Origin: AWTP1-13 sp963814055
GTDB taxonomy: Bacteria > Pseudomonadota > Alphaproteobacteria > Rhizobiales > Hyphomicrobiaceae
NCBI GenBank assembly: GCA_963814055.1
Contig: CAWFBJ010000014.1
Coordinates: 379,720-443,719 of the forward strand
Length of the DNA: 64,000 nt
Direction: 5' to 3'
This document shows positions 34,824 through 44,044 of the stretch, piece after piece. A program made the position numbers and the translations under genes. Numbering within the stretch: the stretch's first letter is position 1; the number at the start of each line of letters is the position of its first letter. The notes beneath the pieces were generated by a model that did not search any database, had not been told where the DNA came from, and saw nothing but the letters and a program-made list of their open reading frames with translations.

Positions 34824-35729
34824 TCACCTGGCGCCATAGGATTGCAGCAGCCGCTCCAAAGTCGGGTTGCCCTGCGCATGGGCCAGCGGCGACGTTTCGG
34901 TCGTCCGATCCTCGCCCCAGGTGCTCGGCAGGTTCGGGGCGGCGCCTGCCACCAACAGCATCGACACGATGTCGAAGCGGGGCATGGCGGCAATGAGGCA
35001 CGTGCGCGTCTCGAAATCGATGATACCACGCCGCCTGAACACCCCGTTCGGATCGGCACCGTTGTTCAACAAGAGCTCAGCCATCGCCGCCTCGCCCCGA
35101 GAGCAGGCCACATAAAGTGCCGGCGTGCTGGACGAGCATGCCGATTCGTCCCGGACGACTGCCGTCGCATTGGGCGACGCGCCCGCGAGCAAAGCGGCGC
35201 GCGCCGCTTCCAGATCACCCGCCTCCACAGCCGCGAGCAGAAGTCCATCGTGCCCGCTCAACGGCGCTATGTCTTCTTTCGGGCTGGCCTCAGGTGCAGG
35301 AGTGCTAACCAAAGGCTGTGAGTTCTCGCCCCATTGGATGGGTAACCCTCTCTCGCGCGCCGTTTGCGCGAGTGCGATCAAGCGCTCGATCAGCGGCGCT
35401 CCGTCCCGGTCGACATGGACTTCAGCCAGGGTTTCTGGTGTGCGTCCGGAGTGGCGGAGTTTGAGGCGCCAGTTTCCATCCGGCGGGGCTGGCGGCAATC
35501 TGCGGAATGCCGCATGTATCTCCCTCAGCTCGCGCTCCAGGCCGGGCACATCCTCACTCTGCCAGTCCGAGAAGAATGTTTTGAACAGGATGGGAAAGCG
35601 AGAGGCGAACCTTCCGTCCTCCAGTGCCAAGTGGACCGAGTCCCGGAAGAACATGAAGTCATCTTCGGTCGCGGTCTCCACCGCGTCGAGTTCATCGAAC
35701 TGGTTGCTGACGTAAAGCCGAACTCCCAT
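34824..35729 (-). CDS. Imm70-like immunity domain fused to ankyrin repeats
   Basis: The likely start is ATG 35729 (MGVRLYVSNQFDELDAVETA). Residues 1-110 match the immunity-70 layout from memory: FMFFRDSVHLALEDGRFASR, FPILFKTFFSDWQSEDVPGL and a helix ending HAAFRRLPPAPPDG. Residues about 185-300 are ankyrin repeats: GHDGLLLAAVEAGDLEAARA, TPALYVACSRGEAAMAELLL, NNGADPNGVFRRRGI and a final one. Imm70 proteins are predicted antidotes in contact-dependent toxin systems; the ankyrin part may widen binding. No matching toxin gene was seen nearby. It is first in a two-gene unit. Confidence 0.75.
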   Translation of the reverse strand: MGVRLYVSNQFDELDAVETATEDDFMFFRDSVHLALEDGRFASRFPILFKTFFSDWQSEDVPGLERELREIHAAFRRLPPAPPDGNWRLKLRHSGRTPETLAEVHVDRDGAPLIERLIALAQTARERGLPIQWGENSQPLVSTPAPEASPKEDIAPLSGHDGLLLAAVEAGDLEAARAALLAGASPNATAVVRDESACSSSTPALYVACSRGEAAMAELLLNNGADPNGVFRRRGIIDFETRTCLIAAMPRFDIVSMLLVAGAAPNLPSTWGEDRTTETSPLAHAQGNPTLERLLQSYGAR

Positions 35730-35954
35730 TGCACAACCTTGCGAACGATCCGACCAGCTACGAGCGCCCCGAGAGGGGTGCGCCCACGTCGTATGCCGCA
35801 TACACACCTACTACGGTATCGACGTGTATGAATAGGTGGCCAACGGCTGGCTTCGCGCACGATGTTCGGCCAGCTCGGGTTGTGGCGCCGCTCCATGCGG
35901 TGGATTATCAATCGCCCGCGCACGACTCCGTACATACATAGGGATAGAGATGAA

Positions 35955-36458
35955 ATGACCATTGATCTCGCGCAAGCGGTCAACCTGCTCAGCGCCGCTG
36001 CCACCTCTGTTGCGGCAGTCTTGATCTACATCCAGATTAGATCCGATCGGGCCTGGGCTCGCCTCGAGACATCGCACAACATCCTCAACGAGTTTGTGTC
36101 CGGCAAGCTCGAGGATACGTTGGAGCTTCTTGAGCAGAAGCTTGGATGGGACATCCTGCACGACAGCAGGACGTACGATGAGGTTACGCGCGATATCGAC
36201 CTAGGCGATGTCGACGAGCTAGACCGGCTTCTCCGCCGTCTGTTTCGACGGTTCGAGGCGATCTGTATCAGCATGGATCAACGGATCGTCAACGAAGCCA
36301 CATGCCGCGAATACATCTTCAGCCTCCTGCTTACGCTGTACAGATCGTCGAAGCAGTTCATCGACAAGGAGCGTTCGCGCCGGAAAGAACCGCGTATTTT
36401 TCAATTCGTGGAGAAGTATGCGATCAAGTGGCAGAAACTCGATCGAACGCGCGCATAA
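35955..36458 (+). CDS. DUF4760-like membrane-anchored protein
   Basis: The start is ATG 35955 (MTIDLAQAVNLLSAAATSVA); sequence upstream in frame is not protein-like. One N-terminal helix (LLSAAATSVAAVLIYIQIRS) anchors a cytosolic helical domain: DRAWARLETSHNILNEFVSG, KLEDTLELLEQKLGWDILHD and LDRLLRRLFRRFEAICISMD. The build matches the DUF4760 group, which often has one helix and a helical body, and occurs next to small membrane proteins. Function unknown. It is divergent from the Imm70-like gene and followed by a small membrane protein gene. Confidence 0.68.
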   Translation: MTIDLAQAVNLLSAAATSVAAVLIYIQIRSDRAWARLETSHNILNEFVSGKLEDTLELLEQKLGWDILHDSRTYDEVTRDIDLGDVDELDRLLRRLFRRFEAICISMDQRIVNEATCREYIFSLLLTLYRSSKQFIDKERSRRKEPRIFQFVEKYAIKWQKLDRTRA

Positions 36459-36551
36459 CAGCAATGGGCGATGTTCGATCATGCGGCCCATGGTCAGCGG
36501 GGTTGGGCCCAGCCAAGCTACCGGGGTGCAAGGAGGAGGGAGGATCGGCGC

Positions 36552-36842
36552 ATGATACTGATCATATGGGTCGTGATCGCCATGGTGGTGCTGTTGTCGG
36601 CTCTGCTCATCTACATGGAGCACGAGTGGGGCTTGGTGCTTGGGGGCTCGACGGCCGCCATTTTGATTGTCAGCTACTTCGCAACCGAACTGCTCGTGCG
36701 CTCGCCACTCGTCATTACGCCGCAGGGATTGAGTTCACATTTCGACATTATGGCTACAACGGCAGGTGCCCTGTTGATGCTGGTGCTCATGGCGATCACC
36801 TATTTTGCGGGCCGCAGAAACATTTCGGGAAAGAAGCGGTAA
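36552..36842 (+). CDS. Small three-helix membrane protein
   Basis: An AGGAGG run about 20 bases before ATG 36552, with GGAGG nearer, precedes MILIIWVVIAMVVLLSALLI. The 96 residues contain three hydrophobic segments: MILIIWVVIAMVVLLSALLI, WGLVLGGSTAAILIVSYFAT and ATTAGALLMLVLMAITYFAG, ending in a basic GRRNISGKKR. No family is recognised. It follows the DUF4760-like gene by 93 bases. Confidence 0.68.
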   Translation: MILIIWVVIAMVVLLSALLIYMEHEWGLVLGGSTAAILIVSYFATELLVRSPLVITPQGLSSHFDIMATTAGALLMLVLMAITYFAGRRNISGKKR

Positions 36843-37001
36843 GAACCCAACAGTATCGTTCACCCGTCGCCTGCACCAGGCGCACAAGCGGCCGCGCTGA
36901 ATCATCTGCCGACGTTTCGCATTCGCGCAAAGTCCTGTGCCAATAAGCATAGTGATCCTCCGAGCATGGCATTTGCAATTGCACGCGGCGCTAAGCGCGC
37001 C

Positions 37002-37832
37002 TCACGGCGGCAGGGTCGGAATGAACGCGACCTCGCCTTGGAGAAGGGCGGTCAAATTGGTGCAACCATCTGCAGCGCTGAAGTGCCGGTAGGCATGGGC
37101 GGCAAAAAAGAAGGGATCGAAGAACAGCACGTAGTCATTCAGGACGTAAGCGTTCTGATCCGTGTTATTTGGGATCGACTGCAGGAATTTGGTGCGATCG
37201 ACAGCGGGCAGCGATGCGACTTGCAAGACATACGCCGGGTATTCGTAGGCGGCATGGCTTGTCGGCTGCCGCTTGAAGTTCTGGTGCATCACACCATGCA
37301 CCACCTCGTGCACGATGAGGCTCCTGTAGAAGACGTGGCGCGGCAGCGCGTCATAGGGCGTGCCGGCAACGAGGGAGGGCACGTTCGCTTCCTGCGTAAC
37401 GAAAATCGTCTCGAGCTTGTTGTCGAAGAAGCCAAAAATGCTGCGCGCGCCGAAGGGGTGTTTGACCTCGCGCAGAACCTGCAGATGCAGCGGCCTGCTT
37501 GGAGCGATGCCGCACTGGCCAAGCAGTTCCAGCGCCGTGCTGGCTGCAGAGCATGCGACGTTGCGTTCCTCAGCTGACTGCGCGATTACGTCGACGGGTA
37601 TCGCCGGACAGCGCGACTCCACGGCAGCATTCGCGGCTCTTGCAGGAATTGGCGATCGATCCGGGATTGGCCCTGCCGCAAGCGCCTCAGGAAGACAAAC
37701 ATAATCCCCACCGCATATCTGTGACTGCGCCGGCACTTCGCCGGTCATGGGCCCTATTGCAAGCAGCACGCACGTGGTTTGCAGTGGGCCTCTGAGTACG
37801 CTTTTGCCGGACTTGAAACATCGATGAAGCAT
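37002..37832 (-). CDS. DUF6639-like exported zincin-like protein (HEVVH)
   Basis: The 276-residue protein has a long polar N-terminus and then a mature region with SRCPAIPVDVIAQSAEERNV, ACSAASTALELLGQCG and the metallopeptidase-like motif VHEVVHGVMHQNF around residue 173. HEVVH fits the zincin HExxH, with Glu as the catalytic base; the third ligand is not obvious. The C-terminus ends CTNLTALLQGEVAFIPTL. The family DUF6639 is rhizobial and uncharacterised. A start inside the first 30 residues is possible, since they look like a signal sequence after an extra leader. The opposite-strand frame at 36966-37577 is its shadow. Confidence 0.78.
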   Translation of the reverse strand: MLHRCFKSGKSVLRGPLQTTCVLLAIGPMTGEVPAQSQICGGDYVCLPEALAAGPIPDRSPIPARAANAAVESRCPAIPVDVIAQSAEERNVACSAASTALELLGQCGIAPSRPLHLQVLREVKHPFGARSIFGFFDNKLETIFVTQEANVPSLVAGTPYDALPRHVFYRSLIVHEVVHGVMHQNFKRQPTSHAAYEYPAYVLQVASLPAVDRTKFLQSIPNNTDQNAYVLNDYVLFFDPFFFAAHAYRHFSAADGCTNLTALLQGEVAFIPTLPP

Positions 37833-37985
37833 GGGAAGTCCTCAATCAGCGACTGAGAGATGAGAACCGCTCGGCTTTAGTCGGAAGATTTCAGCGGCCG
37901 TCCGGTTGATAGGCCTTGCGCGCTATGCGCCATAGATCGATATAATGAAAGTCAGCCTTCCAGTTTCTGGAATGATTGGTGCAGC

Positions 37986-38891
37986 ATGGACCGCCTTGAT
38001 GAACTGGTCGTTCTTACGGCCATCCTTGATGCGGGCAGCTTGGCCGGCGCAGCTCGCCGGTTGCGCCGCTCACCACCCGCGGTAACGCGCCTGCTGTCTG
38101 CTCTGGAGCAGCGTGTTGGTGCACGCCTGGTTCAACGAACAACGCGCCAGCTCACGCCGACCCAAGCCGGGCGACGCCTCGCTGCACAAGCCAGACAACT
38201 GCTCGCGGACTATCAGCAAGCAGTTGGCGGTGTAAAAGAGAGCAAAGAAACGCCGCTAGCGGGTCTCTTGCGGATCACTGCGCCGTCCCTGTTCGGCCGC
38301 TTGCACATTGCTCCGATCATCTTGAGTTTTCTCAACGCTCATCCGGGAGTTCGGGTTGAGCTGGTGCTTGCCAATCGCAACCTTGATCTGGTCGACGAAG
38401 GTCTCGATGTCGCGGTTCGCATCGGGCCGCTCACCGAGGCGGGTTTGATTGCGCGTCGCATAGGGCAGGTTTACCTGGTTCTATCGGCGAGCCCCGACTA
38501 CATCGCCCGCCGCGGACGCCCTCGCACGCCGCGGGATCTAACGAAGCATGACATCGTTTTCGTCAGCCAGCCGCGCTCGTCCGTCGAATGGCGCTTTCGT
38601 GCCTCTGGACGGCAGCAAGTCGTGCGCTTGACGCCCAGGTTCATGGTCACGGAAGTCGATGCGGCGCTCGCTGCCGTGAGAGCCGGGGGAGGCATCGCCC
38701 GCAACCTTTCTTATCAGGTAGCGGAAGATTTCTCTTCAGGAGCTCTGGTGCGGCTGTTGCGCGAGTTTGAGCTCCCAGCCTGGCCAATTCATCTCGTCGT
38801 CCCTACGGTCCGCCATATGCCGCGCACGGTTCGCGCGTTCCTCGATTTGGCAACCCCGAAGTTGGACGCGCTGAAGGTCATTCATGAGTAG
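37986..38891 (+). CDS. LysR family transcriptional regulator
   Basis: A 301-residue LysR-type regulator: N-terminal winged helix (MDRLDELVVLTAILDAGSLA, GAARRLRRSPPAVTRLLSAL, EQRVGARLVQRTTRQLTPTQ) and a periplasmic-binding-like effector domain from about residue 90 (GLLRITAPSLFGRLHIAPII, VDEGLDVAVRIGPLTEAGLI, VRAGGGIARNLSYQVAEDFS). It belongs to the CrgA/DsdC-like branch by its RITAPxxFGRLHIAPI pattern. It lies 425 bases upstream of a family-5 binding protein, which is a possible target; the effector is unknown. ATG 37986 is chosen for its position at the conserved start. Confidence 0.95.
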   Translation: MDRLDELVVLTAILDAGSLAGAARRLRRSPPAVTRLLSALEQRVGARLVQRTTRQLTPTQAGRRLAAQARQLLADYQQAVGGVKESKETPLAGLLRITAPSLFGRLHIAPIILSFLNAHPGVRVELVLANRNLDLVDEGLDVAVRIGPLTEAGLIARRIGQVYLVLSASPDYIARRGRPRTPRDLTKHDIVFVSQPRSSVEWRFRASGRQQVVRLTPRFMVTEVDAALAAVRAGGGIARNLSYQVAEDFSSGALVRLLREFELPAWPIHLVVPTVRHMPRTVRAFLDLATPKLDALKVIHE

Positions 38892-39316
38892 GGAGGTCGA
38901 CATAGTCAGATTCGGGTCAAAAGCAGACATTCTCAGAGTTCAGCGCGATGTCTGCTTTGTGCCAGTAGCAGACCTTGGTACCGGCGCTTAATCCCTTCTG
39001 CTTGGTCCCCTAAAACCTGACATTGACAGCATGTTTCCATCGGCCGGAACTGCAGCATGGGAACCGACGTATGACCGTGGTCGATCGCGCTTGTTACGAG
39101 CTGCTGACTTCGAGGGCCCCGCCAGCTATCGCAAATGCGATGCAAGATCCGACGAGAGAGAGCGTCCGCCTGACCGGTGCCGCACGCAGCGGCGGGGTTA
39201 CGACGGTCATTGACGTTGCCGTACGACCATCTACGTTGCAAGGAACGGGGCGCAACCGGGGTCCAATGCGGCAATCGCAACGCCGCGAGAAACAGGGCGT
39301 CTTTGGGAGGATTGTC
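38892..39316. other. Intergenic stretch with a repeat
   Basis: Holds one dispersed palindromic repeat right after the LysR gene and the likely promoter of the binding-protein gene. A long in-frame extension upstream of that gene (39023-39316) is not protein-like and is not annotated. Confidence 0.5.
38914..38974. repeat. Dispersed GCGGACAT-type palindromic repeat (short copy)
   Basis: CGGGTCAAAAGCAGACATTC and GATGTCTGCTTTGTGCC form the two arms, with a trailing GTAGCAGACC. About 22 bases after the LysR stop. Confidence 0.65.
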
Positions 39317-40930
39317 ATGACTTGGCTCGGCGAGTTGTGTGCCGTCCAAAGGATTTTTCAATTCGTTGCAATGACCGGGCTTGTCATCGCGGCAGCCCCT
39401 GGGATCTTGCCGGCGGAAGCGGCCAAGCGCGGTGGGGTGCTGAGTTTTGCGGTGGTCGCAGAGCCCCCCAACTACGATTGCCATGGCAGCACCACGTTTG
39501 GAGTTCTGCACCCCGTAGGTCCGCACTATTCGACGTTGCTGAAGTATGTCGGCGATTGGAAGGACATGCGCATTGCGCCCGACGCCGCAGAATCCTGGTC
39601 GTCAACGCCCGACGGGCTGACCTTCACCTTCAAGCTGCGACAGAATGTGAAGTTTCATAATGGGTCGCCGATGACCTCGGCGGACGTGAAGGCGACCTAC
39701 GATCGCATCATCAGTCCACCGGAAGGTATCGTGTCCGCGCGGCGCGCTCTCTATGAAGACATCTCCGCCGTCGAGACGCCCGATCCCTACACCATTGTGT
39801 TCCGGTTCTCCCAACCCAACGCTTCGGCGCTCGACGGATTCGCCTCGCCGTGGAACTGCATCTACAGCGCCGCCAGTCTGAAAGACAACCCGCGCTATCC
39901 CGAAACCAAGATCATGGGGACGGGTGCCTTCAGCTTCGTGGAGCATGTGAAAGGCCAGAGCTGGGAGGGCAAGCGCTTCGACGGCTATTTCAATGCCGAC
40001 CAGCCTTATCTCGACGGGTTCAAGGCTTACTTCGTCAAGTCCAGCGGGCTTGCCACGGGCATCATCGGCGGTCAGTTCGACATCGAGTTCCGCGGTCTCA
40101 CGCCTTCCGACAGAGACCTAATCGTCGACAAACTGAAGGACAACGCAGTCGTGCTGGAGGGCCCCTGGTCGGCCAGCTTGATGCTGACCATCAACGCGCG
40201 CAAGAAGCCTTTCGATGATGTCCGCGTGCGCCAGGCGCTCACGCTCGCCCTGGATAGATGGGGCGCTGCGCCCGCCATGGCCCGGATCTCGCTGATGAAG
40301 TACGTCGGCGGCTTCACGCGGCCGGGTTACGAGCACGCCCTCAGCGACACTGAACTCGAAGCCCTTCCCGGTTATGGCCGTGACATCGCCAAGTCGCGGG
40401 AGGAGGCCAAACGCTTGCTGCGCGAGGCCGGCGTCAGCGATCTCAAGATCAATTTTCTCAACCGCAATGTCGGCCAGCCCTACACGGCGGCCGGCATCTA
40501 CTCGATCGACCAGTGGAGCAAGATCGGCATCCAGGCCGAGCACAAACAGCTCGAGACCAAGTTGTTCTATGACTCGTTGGCGCGGGGTGACTTCGACGTG
40601 GCGATCGATTTCATCACCGACCATGGCGACGACCCAAACCTACAGTACGTCCATGTGGTATCGGCTGCGCTGCGATCGCCAATGTCCTATTCGCAACATA
40701 CCGATAAGAAGATCGATGAATTGTTCGAGCGCCAGAAGCGCGCGATCGACCCAGTTGCGCGCAGGAAACTGACGCGTGAATTCGAGCAGTATTCTATTAC
40801 CCAAGCCTACAACATCATGCTGTTCTGGTGGCAGCGCATCGTCGTCCACAACAAGCGGGTCAAGGGTTGGCAGCTGACGCCCAGCCATTATCTCGGCAAT
40901 GATCTGACAACGGTCTGGCTCGATCAGTAA
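39317..40930 (+). CDS. ABC transporter substrate-binding protein, family 5 (second copy)
   Basis: GGGAGG eight bases upstream fixes ATG 39317 (MTWLGELCAVQRIFQFVAMT). A signal helix (FQFVAMTGLVIAAAPGILPA) is followed by AKRGGVLSFAVVAEPPNYDC, the SBP_bac_5 start. LKYVGDWKDMRIAPDAAESW, LTFTFKLRQNVKFHNGSPMT and SADVKATYDRIISPP match the family. It is only distantly similar to the other binding protein and has no permease or ATPase nearby, so it is an orphan that may use another system's membrane parts. The adjacent LysR gene may control it. Confidence 0.92.
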   Translation: MTWLGELCAVQRIFQFVAMTGLVIAAAPGILPAEAAKRGGVLSFAVVAEPPNYDCHGSTTFGVLHPVGPHYSTLLKYVGDWKDMRIAPDAAESWSSTPDGLTFTFKLRQNVKFHNGSPMTSADVKATYDRIISPPEGIVSARRALYEDISAVETPDPYTIVFRFSQPNASALDGFASPWNCIYSAASLKDNPRYPETKIMGTGAFSFVEHVKGQSWEGKRFDGYFNADQPYLDGFKAYFVKSSGLATGIIGGQFDIEFRGLTPSDRDLIVDKLKDNAVVLEGPWSASLMLTINARKKPFDDVRVRQALTLALDRWGAAPAMARISLMKYVGGFTRPGYEHALSDTELEALPGYGRDIAKSREEAKRLLREAGVSDLKINFLNRNVGQPYTAAGIYSIDQWSKIGIQAEHKQLETKLFYDSLARGDFDVAIDFITDHGDDPNLQYVHVVSAALRSPMSYSQHTDKKIDELFERQKRAIDPVARRKLTREFEQYSITQAYNIMLFWWQRIVVHNKRVKGWQLTPSHYLGNDLTTVWLDQ

Positions 40931-41232
40931 GCAGCGGACATGGCACATCGCTTATGTCCCACTTTGCTCCCGAGGCGGGCTTGGGCAAACGAGAAGGCTG
41001 AGCGCGAGCACCCCGCAGGAGCAATTGTTAGGGGCGCCAAGCGAGGTTGCGCAGGTCGCAAAATGCCGCCCGCCAATCGCATGTCCTTTTGAAAAAATGC
41101 GTTCGTCCTTCCCGGCTATTTTTTCTTCATCGAGGCGATCCGCAATGTCGTGCGCACCCTACCTAGGGTAGCGTGTCTCCGATGCCGGGTTCGTTACCCC
41201 ACGACCATCCCTAGATTGCAAGGTGATCGCAC
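40931..41232. other. Intergenic stretch
   Basis: No supported gene. Contains the presumed promoter of the lactonase-like gene; no terminator hairpin was recognised. Confidence 0.35.
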
Positions 41233-42060
41233 ATGCTGCCGGAGTACGAGGTCTATGCACTGCGTTACGCCACGCGCGAGGCGCTGCGTCGCGATCACTT
41301 TATTGGTGGCGATCCGCACGACGGTCCCATGCCGATGGACTACTACACATGGCTGGTGATCGGCCCGGCCGGCGCCTATGTGATCGATACCGGCTTCACT
41401 GCCGAAATGGCCAAGGAGCGCAAGCGTACTTTCTTGCGCTGCCCGGCCGAGAGCCTGTCCCTGCTCGGCGTCGATCCAGGCTCCGTGCGCGACGTAGTCC
41501 TCACGCACATGCACTACGACCACGTCGGCAACTTCCACAAGTTCCCGAACGCGCGCTTCCATCTGCAGGACCGCGAGATGGCCTATGCCACGGGCAAATA
41601 CATGCGCTACCCCCGCATCGGCCACAGCTATCACGTGGAAGACGTGGTCGGGATGGTGCGCCTCAACTTCAAGGGCCGCGTGGAGATGCATAGCGGCGAG
41701 ATTGAGATAGCACCGGGTCTGACATTACATCCGACCTATGGCCACTCGGACGGGCTGCAATCGGTACGCGTGCACACCAAACGCGGGTGGGTCGTGCTGG
41801 CCTCCGATGCCACCCACTACTACGAGAACATGGCGACCAATCGCCCATTCACCACGGCCTTCCACATCGGCCAGATGCTCGATGCCTACCGCACGCTGGA
41901 GCGGCTGGCGCCGACGCCACGCCACATTGTTCCGGGGCATGACCCTCACGTGATGAAGGAATATCCCGCGCCCAAACCGGCACTCGAGGGCATCGCCGTG
42001 CGCCTAGACGTCGAACCGATTGGGCCGGCGCTCAAATTTGGCGGGGCACCGGGCCACTAA
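41233..42060 (+). CDS. Metallo-beta-lactamase fold hydrolase, AHL-lactonase-like
   Basis: The 275-residue protein has the dinuclear metal motif HMHYDHVGN (His92, His94, Asp96, His97), with His171 in YGHSD, Asp192 in ASDATHYYEN and His236 in VPGHDPHV completing the site. The start is MLPEYEVYALRYATREALRR. Family members (AttM/AiiA-like) open N-acyl-homoserine lactones, but many relatives hydrolyse other lactones. Two amidohydrolases of the lactonase superfamily sit some kilobases away, favouring a catabolic lactone role. It converges with the SMP-30 gene. Cytosolic. Fold certain, substrate inferred. Confidence 0.9.
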   Translation: MLPEYEVYALRYATREALRRDHFIGGDPHDGPMPMDYYTWLVIGPAGAYVIDTGFTAEMAKERKRTFLRCPAESLSLLGVDPGSVRDVVLTHMHYDHVGNFHKFPNARFHLQDREMAYATGKYMRYPRIGHSYHVEDVVGMVRLNFKGRVEMHSGEIEIAPGLTLHPTYGHSDGLQSVRVHTKRGWVVLASDATHYYENMATNRPFTTAFHIGQMLDAYRTLERLAPTPRHIVPGHDPHVMKEYPAPKPALEGIAVRLDVEPIGPALKFGGAPGH

Positions 42061-42155
42061 AGCACAACCGGCCCATTTCGGCTGCGCATTCCCCAACGCC
42101 GCCAGAGACGGCTTCGGCGCCGTGGATAACCAGCCGCCGCGACCGGATCCAACGA

Positions 42156-43388
42156 TCAGCCGGGAGCCGCGCCTTGCGTATTGACGTAGACCGCATAAAG
42201 CGACTGGCTCGCGGCCATGAAAAGGCGGTTGCGCTTCGGACCTCCAAAGCAGACGTTGCCGCACACCTCGGGCAGACGAATGCGGCCAATCAGCTTTCCG
42301 TCGGGAGTCCAAACCGTGACACCGCTGTAGCCGACCGCGCGGCCCGCATTGCTCGAACACCACACGTTGCCCTCGATGTCCGTCCGCACACCGTCAGGTC
42401 CACACTTCACGCCATCGATCATGAAGTCACTGAACAGCCGCCGGTTGGAGAGCTTGTTGTCCGGGCCGACATCGAACACGTACATTTCGCCCTTGCCGCC
42501 CGGCCCGGTGTCCCCCGGGCCTTTGCCGGTGCTGGCCACGTAAAGCTTCTTGTGGTCCGGCGAGAAGCAAAGCCCGTTGGGATCGGGAACCTGGTCTTCG
42601 GTAATGACGAGGTCGACGCGGCCGCTCGGATCGATGCGGTAGCAGTTGGTCGGCAGCTCGCGTCTGGCCGCGCCGATCTCAGCCGCTTGGCCCAGCCTAT
42701 TTTTCAGCCGTCCCGCGACGTTGCTCGGCCCGCCCGGTGCGTCGGGCGCACCCTCATAAAGCTGGCCGCCATAGGGCGGATCCGTGAACCAATAGCTCCC
42801 GTCGGGATGCGGCACCACGTCATTGGGAGAGTTGAGGCGCTTGCCCTCGAACCTGTCCGCGAGCACGGTCACGGACCCATCCAGCTCGTAACGCACGACG
42901 CGCCGGGTCAAGTGCTCGCATGAGAGCTGACGTCCCTGAAAATCGAAGGTGTTGCCATTGCTGTTGTTGGATGGCGCACGGAACACGCTGACGCGCCCAT
43001 CATCCTCGAGCCACCGTAGCTGCCGGTTGTTGGGGATGTCGCTCCAGACCAGATATCGGCCTTGGGCGTTCCACGCCGGCCCCTCTGACCAGAGCGCGCC
43101 GGTCCACAGCCGCTGTATGGGCGCATTCGGCTGGGCGAGGCTGTTGAAGGTCGGATCGACGGCAATGACGTCCGGATCCCAAAAGTAGGTCGTCGGTGCG
43201 CCACCTGGGCCGAAATCGCGCGGCGGCACCGTCACCGTGCTCGGCGGCGCGACTGGGCCCTGCGGCGCCTGACCGAGCGCAACATCGGCACCCATCGCCA
43301 AGGTTCCGCCGTAGACGCCCAGCGCCCGTAGGACGTGACGTCTCGAAAGCGTGTTTGCTGTGCGCTGACCCGAGCTTGCGTCGATCAT
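42156..43388 (-). CDS. SMP-30/gluconolactonase-like enzyme, Tat-exported
   Basis: Residues 15-40 carry a twin-arginine signal, SRRHVLRALGVYGGTLAMGA, so it is exported folded. The six-bladed SMP-30 propeller follows: LWTGALWSEGPAWNAQGRYL, VWSDIPNNRQLRWLEDDGRV, LNSPNDVVPHPDGSYWFTDP, DPNGLCFSPDHKKLYVASTG and GVKCGPDGVRTDIEGNVWCS. Metal ligands Glu (SEGP), Asn (NSPNDV), Asn (PNGLCFS) and Asp (DGVRTD) are in place. The family opens sugar or other lactones using calcium. At 410 residues it is longer than regucalcin by the leader and insertions. It converges with the lactonase-like gene. Confidence 0.92.
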   Translation of the reverse strand: MIDASSGQRTANTLSRRHVLRALGVYGGTLAMGADVALGQAPQGPVAPPSTVTVPPRDFGPGGAPTTYFWDPDVIAVDPTFNSLAQPNAPIQRLWTGALWSEGPAWNAQGRYLVWSDIPNNRQLRWLEDDGRVSVFRAPSNNSNGNTFDFQGRQLSCEHLTRRVVRYELDGSVTVLADRFEGKRLNSPNDVVPHPDGSYWFTDPPYGGQLYEGAPDAPGGPSNVAGRLKNRLGQAAEIGAARRELPTNCYRIDPSGRVDLVITEDQVPDPNGLCFSPDHKKLYVASTGKGPGDTGPGGKGEMYVFDVGPDNKLSNRRLFSDFMIDGVKCGPDGVRTDIEGNVWCSSNAGRAVGYSGVTVWTPDGKLIGRIRLPEVCGNVCFGGPKRNRLFMAASQSLYAVYVNTQGAAPG

Positions 43389-43559
43389 TGGTGGCCTCCC
43401 TAGCCGCCGAATTTTCGCGATCCCGCACCAATAGAACGTGCCCGCCGATTTTGTCGGAACAATGCCATGGATGAGCCTAGTGCCCCAATCCAGAGCGAAT
43501 CGGGCGGTAAGGAACCCTCCCGCGGTCAGTGTGCACTAAGCAAGCGAGGAGATCGCATC

Positions 43560-43781
43560 ATGCAAGTGGACTTCGATCGGGAAAAGTGCGTGGCTCTGGT
43601 CAAAGAGGCACACGAAATAACCCGTCATCTGAAAGCCGAGACGGAACATCTCGACAGGCAGATTGAGAGGGTGCTCGAGGGCGGCGACGATGAACCGCTA
43701 GGTGAGCGTGTGGGCGCGCGCGTTAGCCACGACCTTGCAGAGGGGCCCGTAAGCAAGTCCTTTTGGCAGTTTTGGCGTTAG
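43560..43781 (+). CDS. Small hypothetical protein (73 aa)
   Basis: GAGGAG eleven bases before ATG 43560. The product (MQVDFDREKCVALVKEAHEI, then TRHLKAETEHLDRQIERVLE) is a charged helical protein with a likely coiled coil, ending SKSFWQFWR. No family is recognised. It is 49 bases upstream of a tiny membrane protein gene and may share its transcript. Confidence 0.6.
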   Translation: MQVDFDREKCVALVKEAHEITRHLKAETEHLDRQIERVLEGGDDEPLGERVGARVSHDLAEGPVSKSFWQFWR

Positions 43782-43830
43782 CGCTGCATACCTTTTTGGG
43801 CATCGAGCCTAATTTTGGGAGGACAAACCC

Positions 43831-43968
43831 ATGCCGCGGTGGCTGAGAGACAAAATGACCTGGCTCCTGGTTTTTACGGCCATCGCTGCGGCCTCAAGTT
43901 CATACAGCGCGTATAAAACTTATTTGATGACCGATGGAAAGCCTGTTCCCGCTAAGGGGAAACGTTAG
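43831..43968 (+). CDS. Tiny single-helix membrane protein (45 aa)
   Basis: GGGAGG about ten bases upstream of ATG 43831. The 45 residues are MPRWLRDKMTWLLVFTAIAA, continuing to a helix end near AASSSYSAY, then KTYLMTDGKPVPAKGKR. One N-in membrane helix with basic ends both sides. No family is recognised. The good ribosome site and position after another small gene support it. Confidence 0.55.
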   Translation: MPRWLRDKMTWLLVFTAIAAASSSYSAYKTYLMTDGKPVPAKGKR

Positions 43969-44044
43969 GGTGGTTGTTGCTTAGCGGTACTGCTCGGTCG
44001 CTTCCCCGACCACGATGCTGAAGGAATGATCCACGTCGCGACTA

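Noticed and set aside
36966..37577. 203-residue plus-strand frame
   Set aside because: Antisense of the HEVVH protein; the minus frame has a signal sequence and motif, the plus one has neither.
39023..39316. In-frame upstream extension of the second family-5 binding protein
   Set aside because: A good ribosome site sits before ATG 39317, followed by a signal peptide; the extension has no protein texture.
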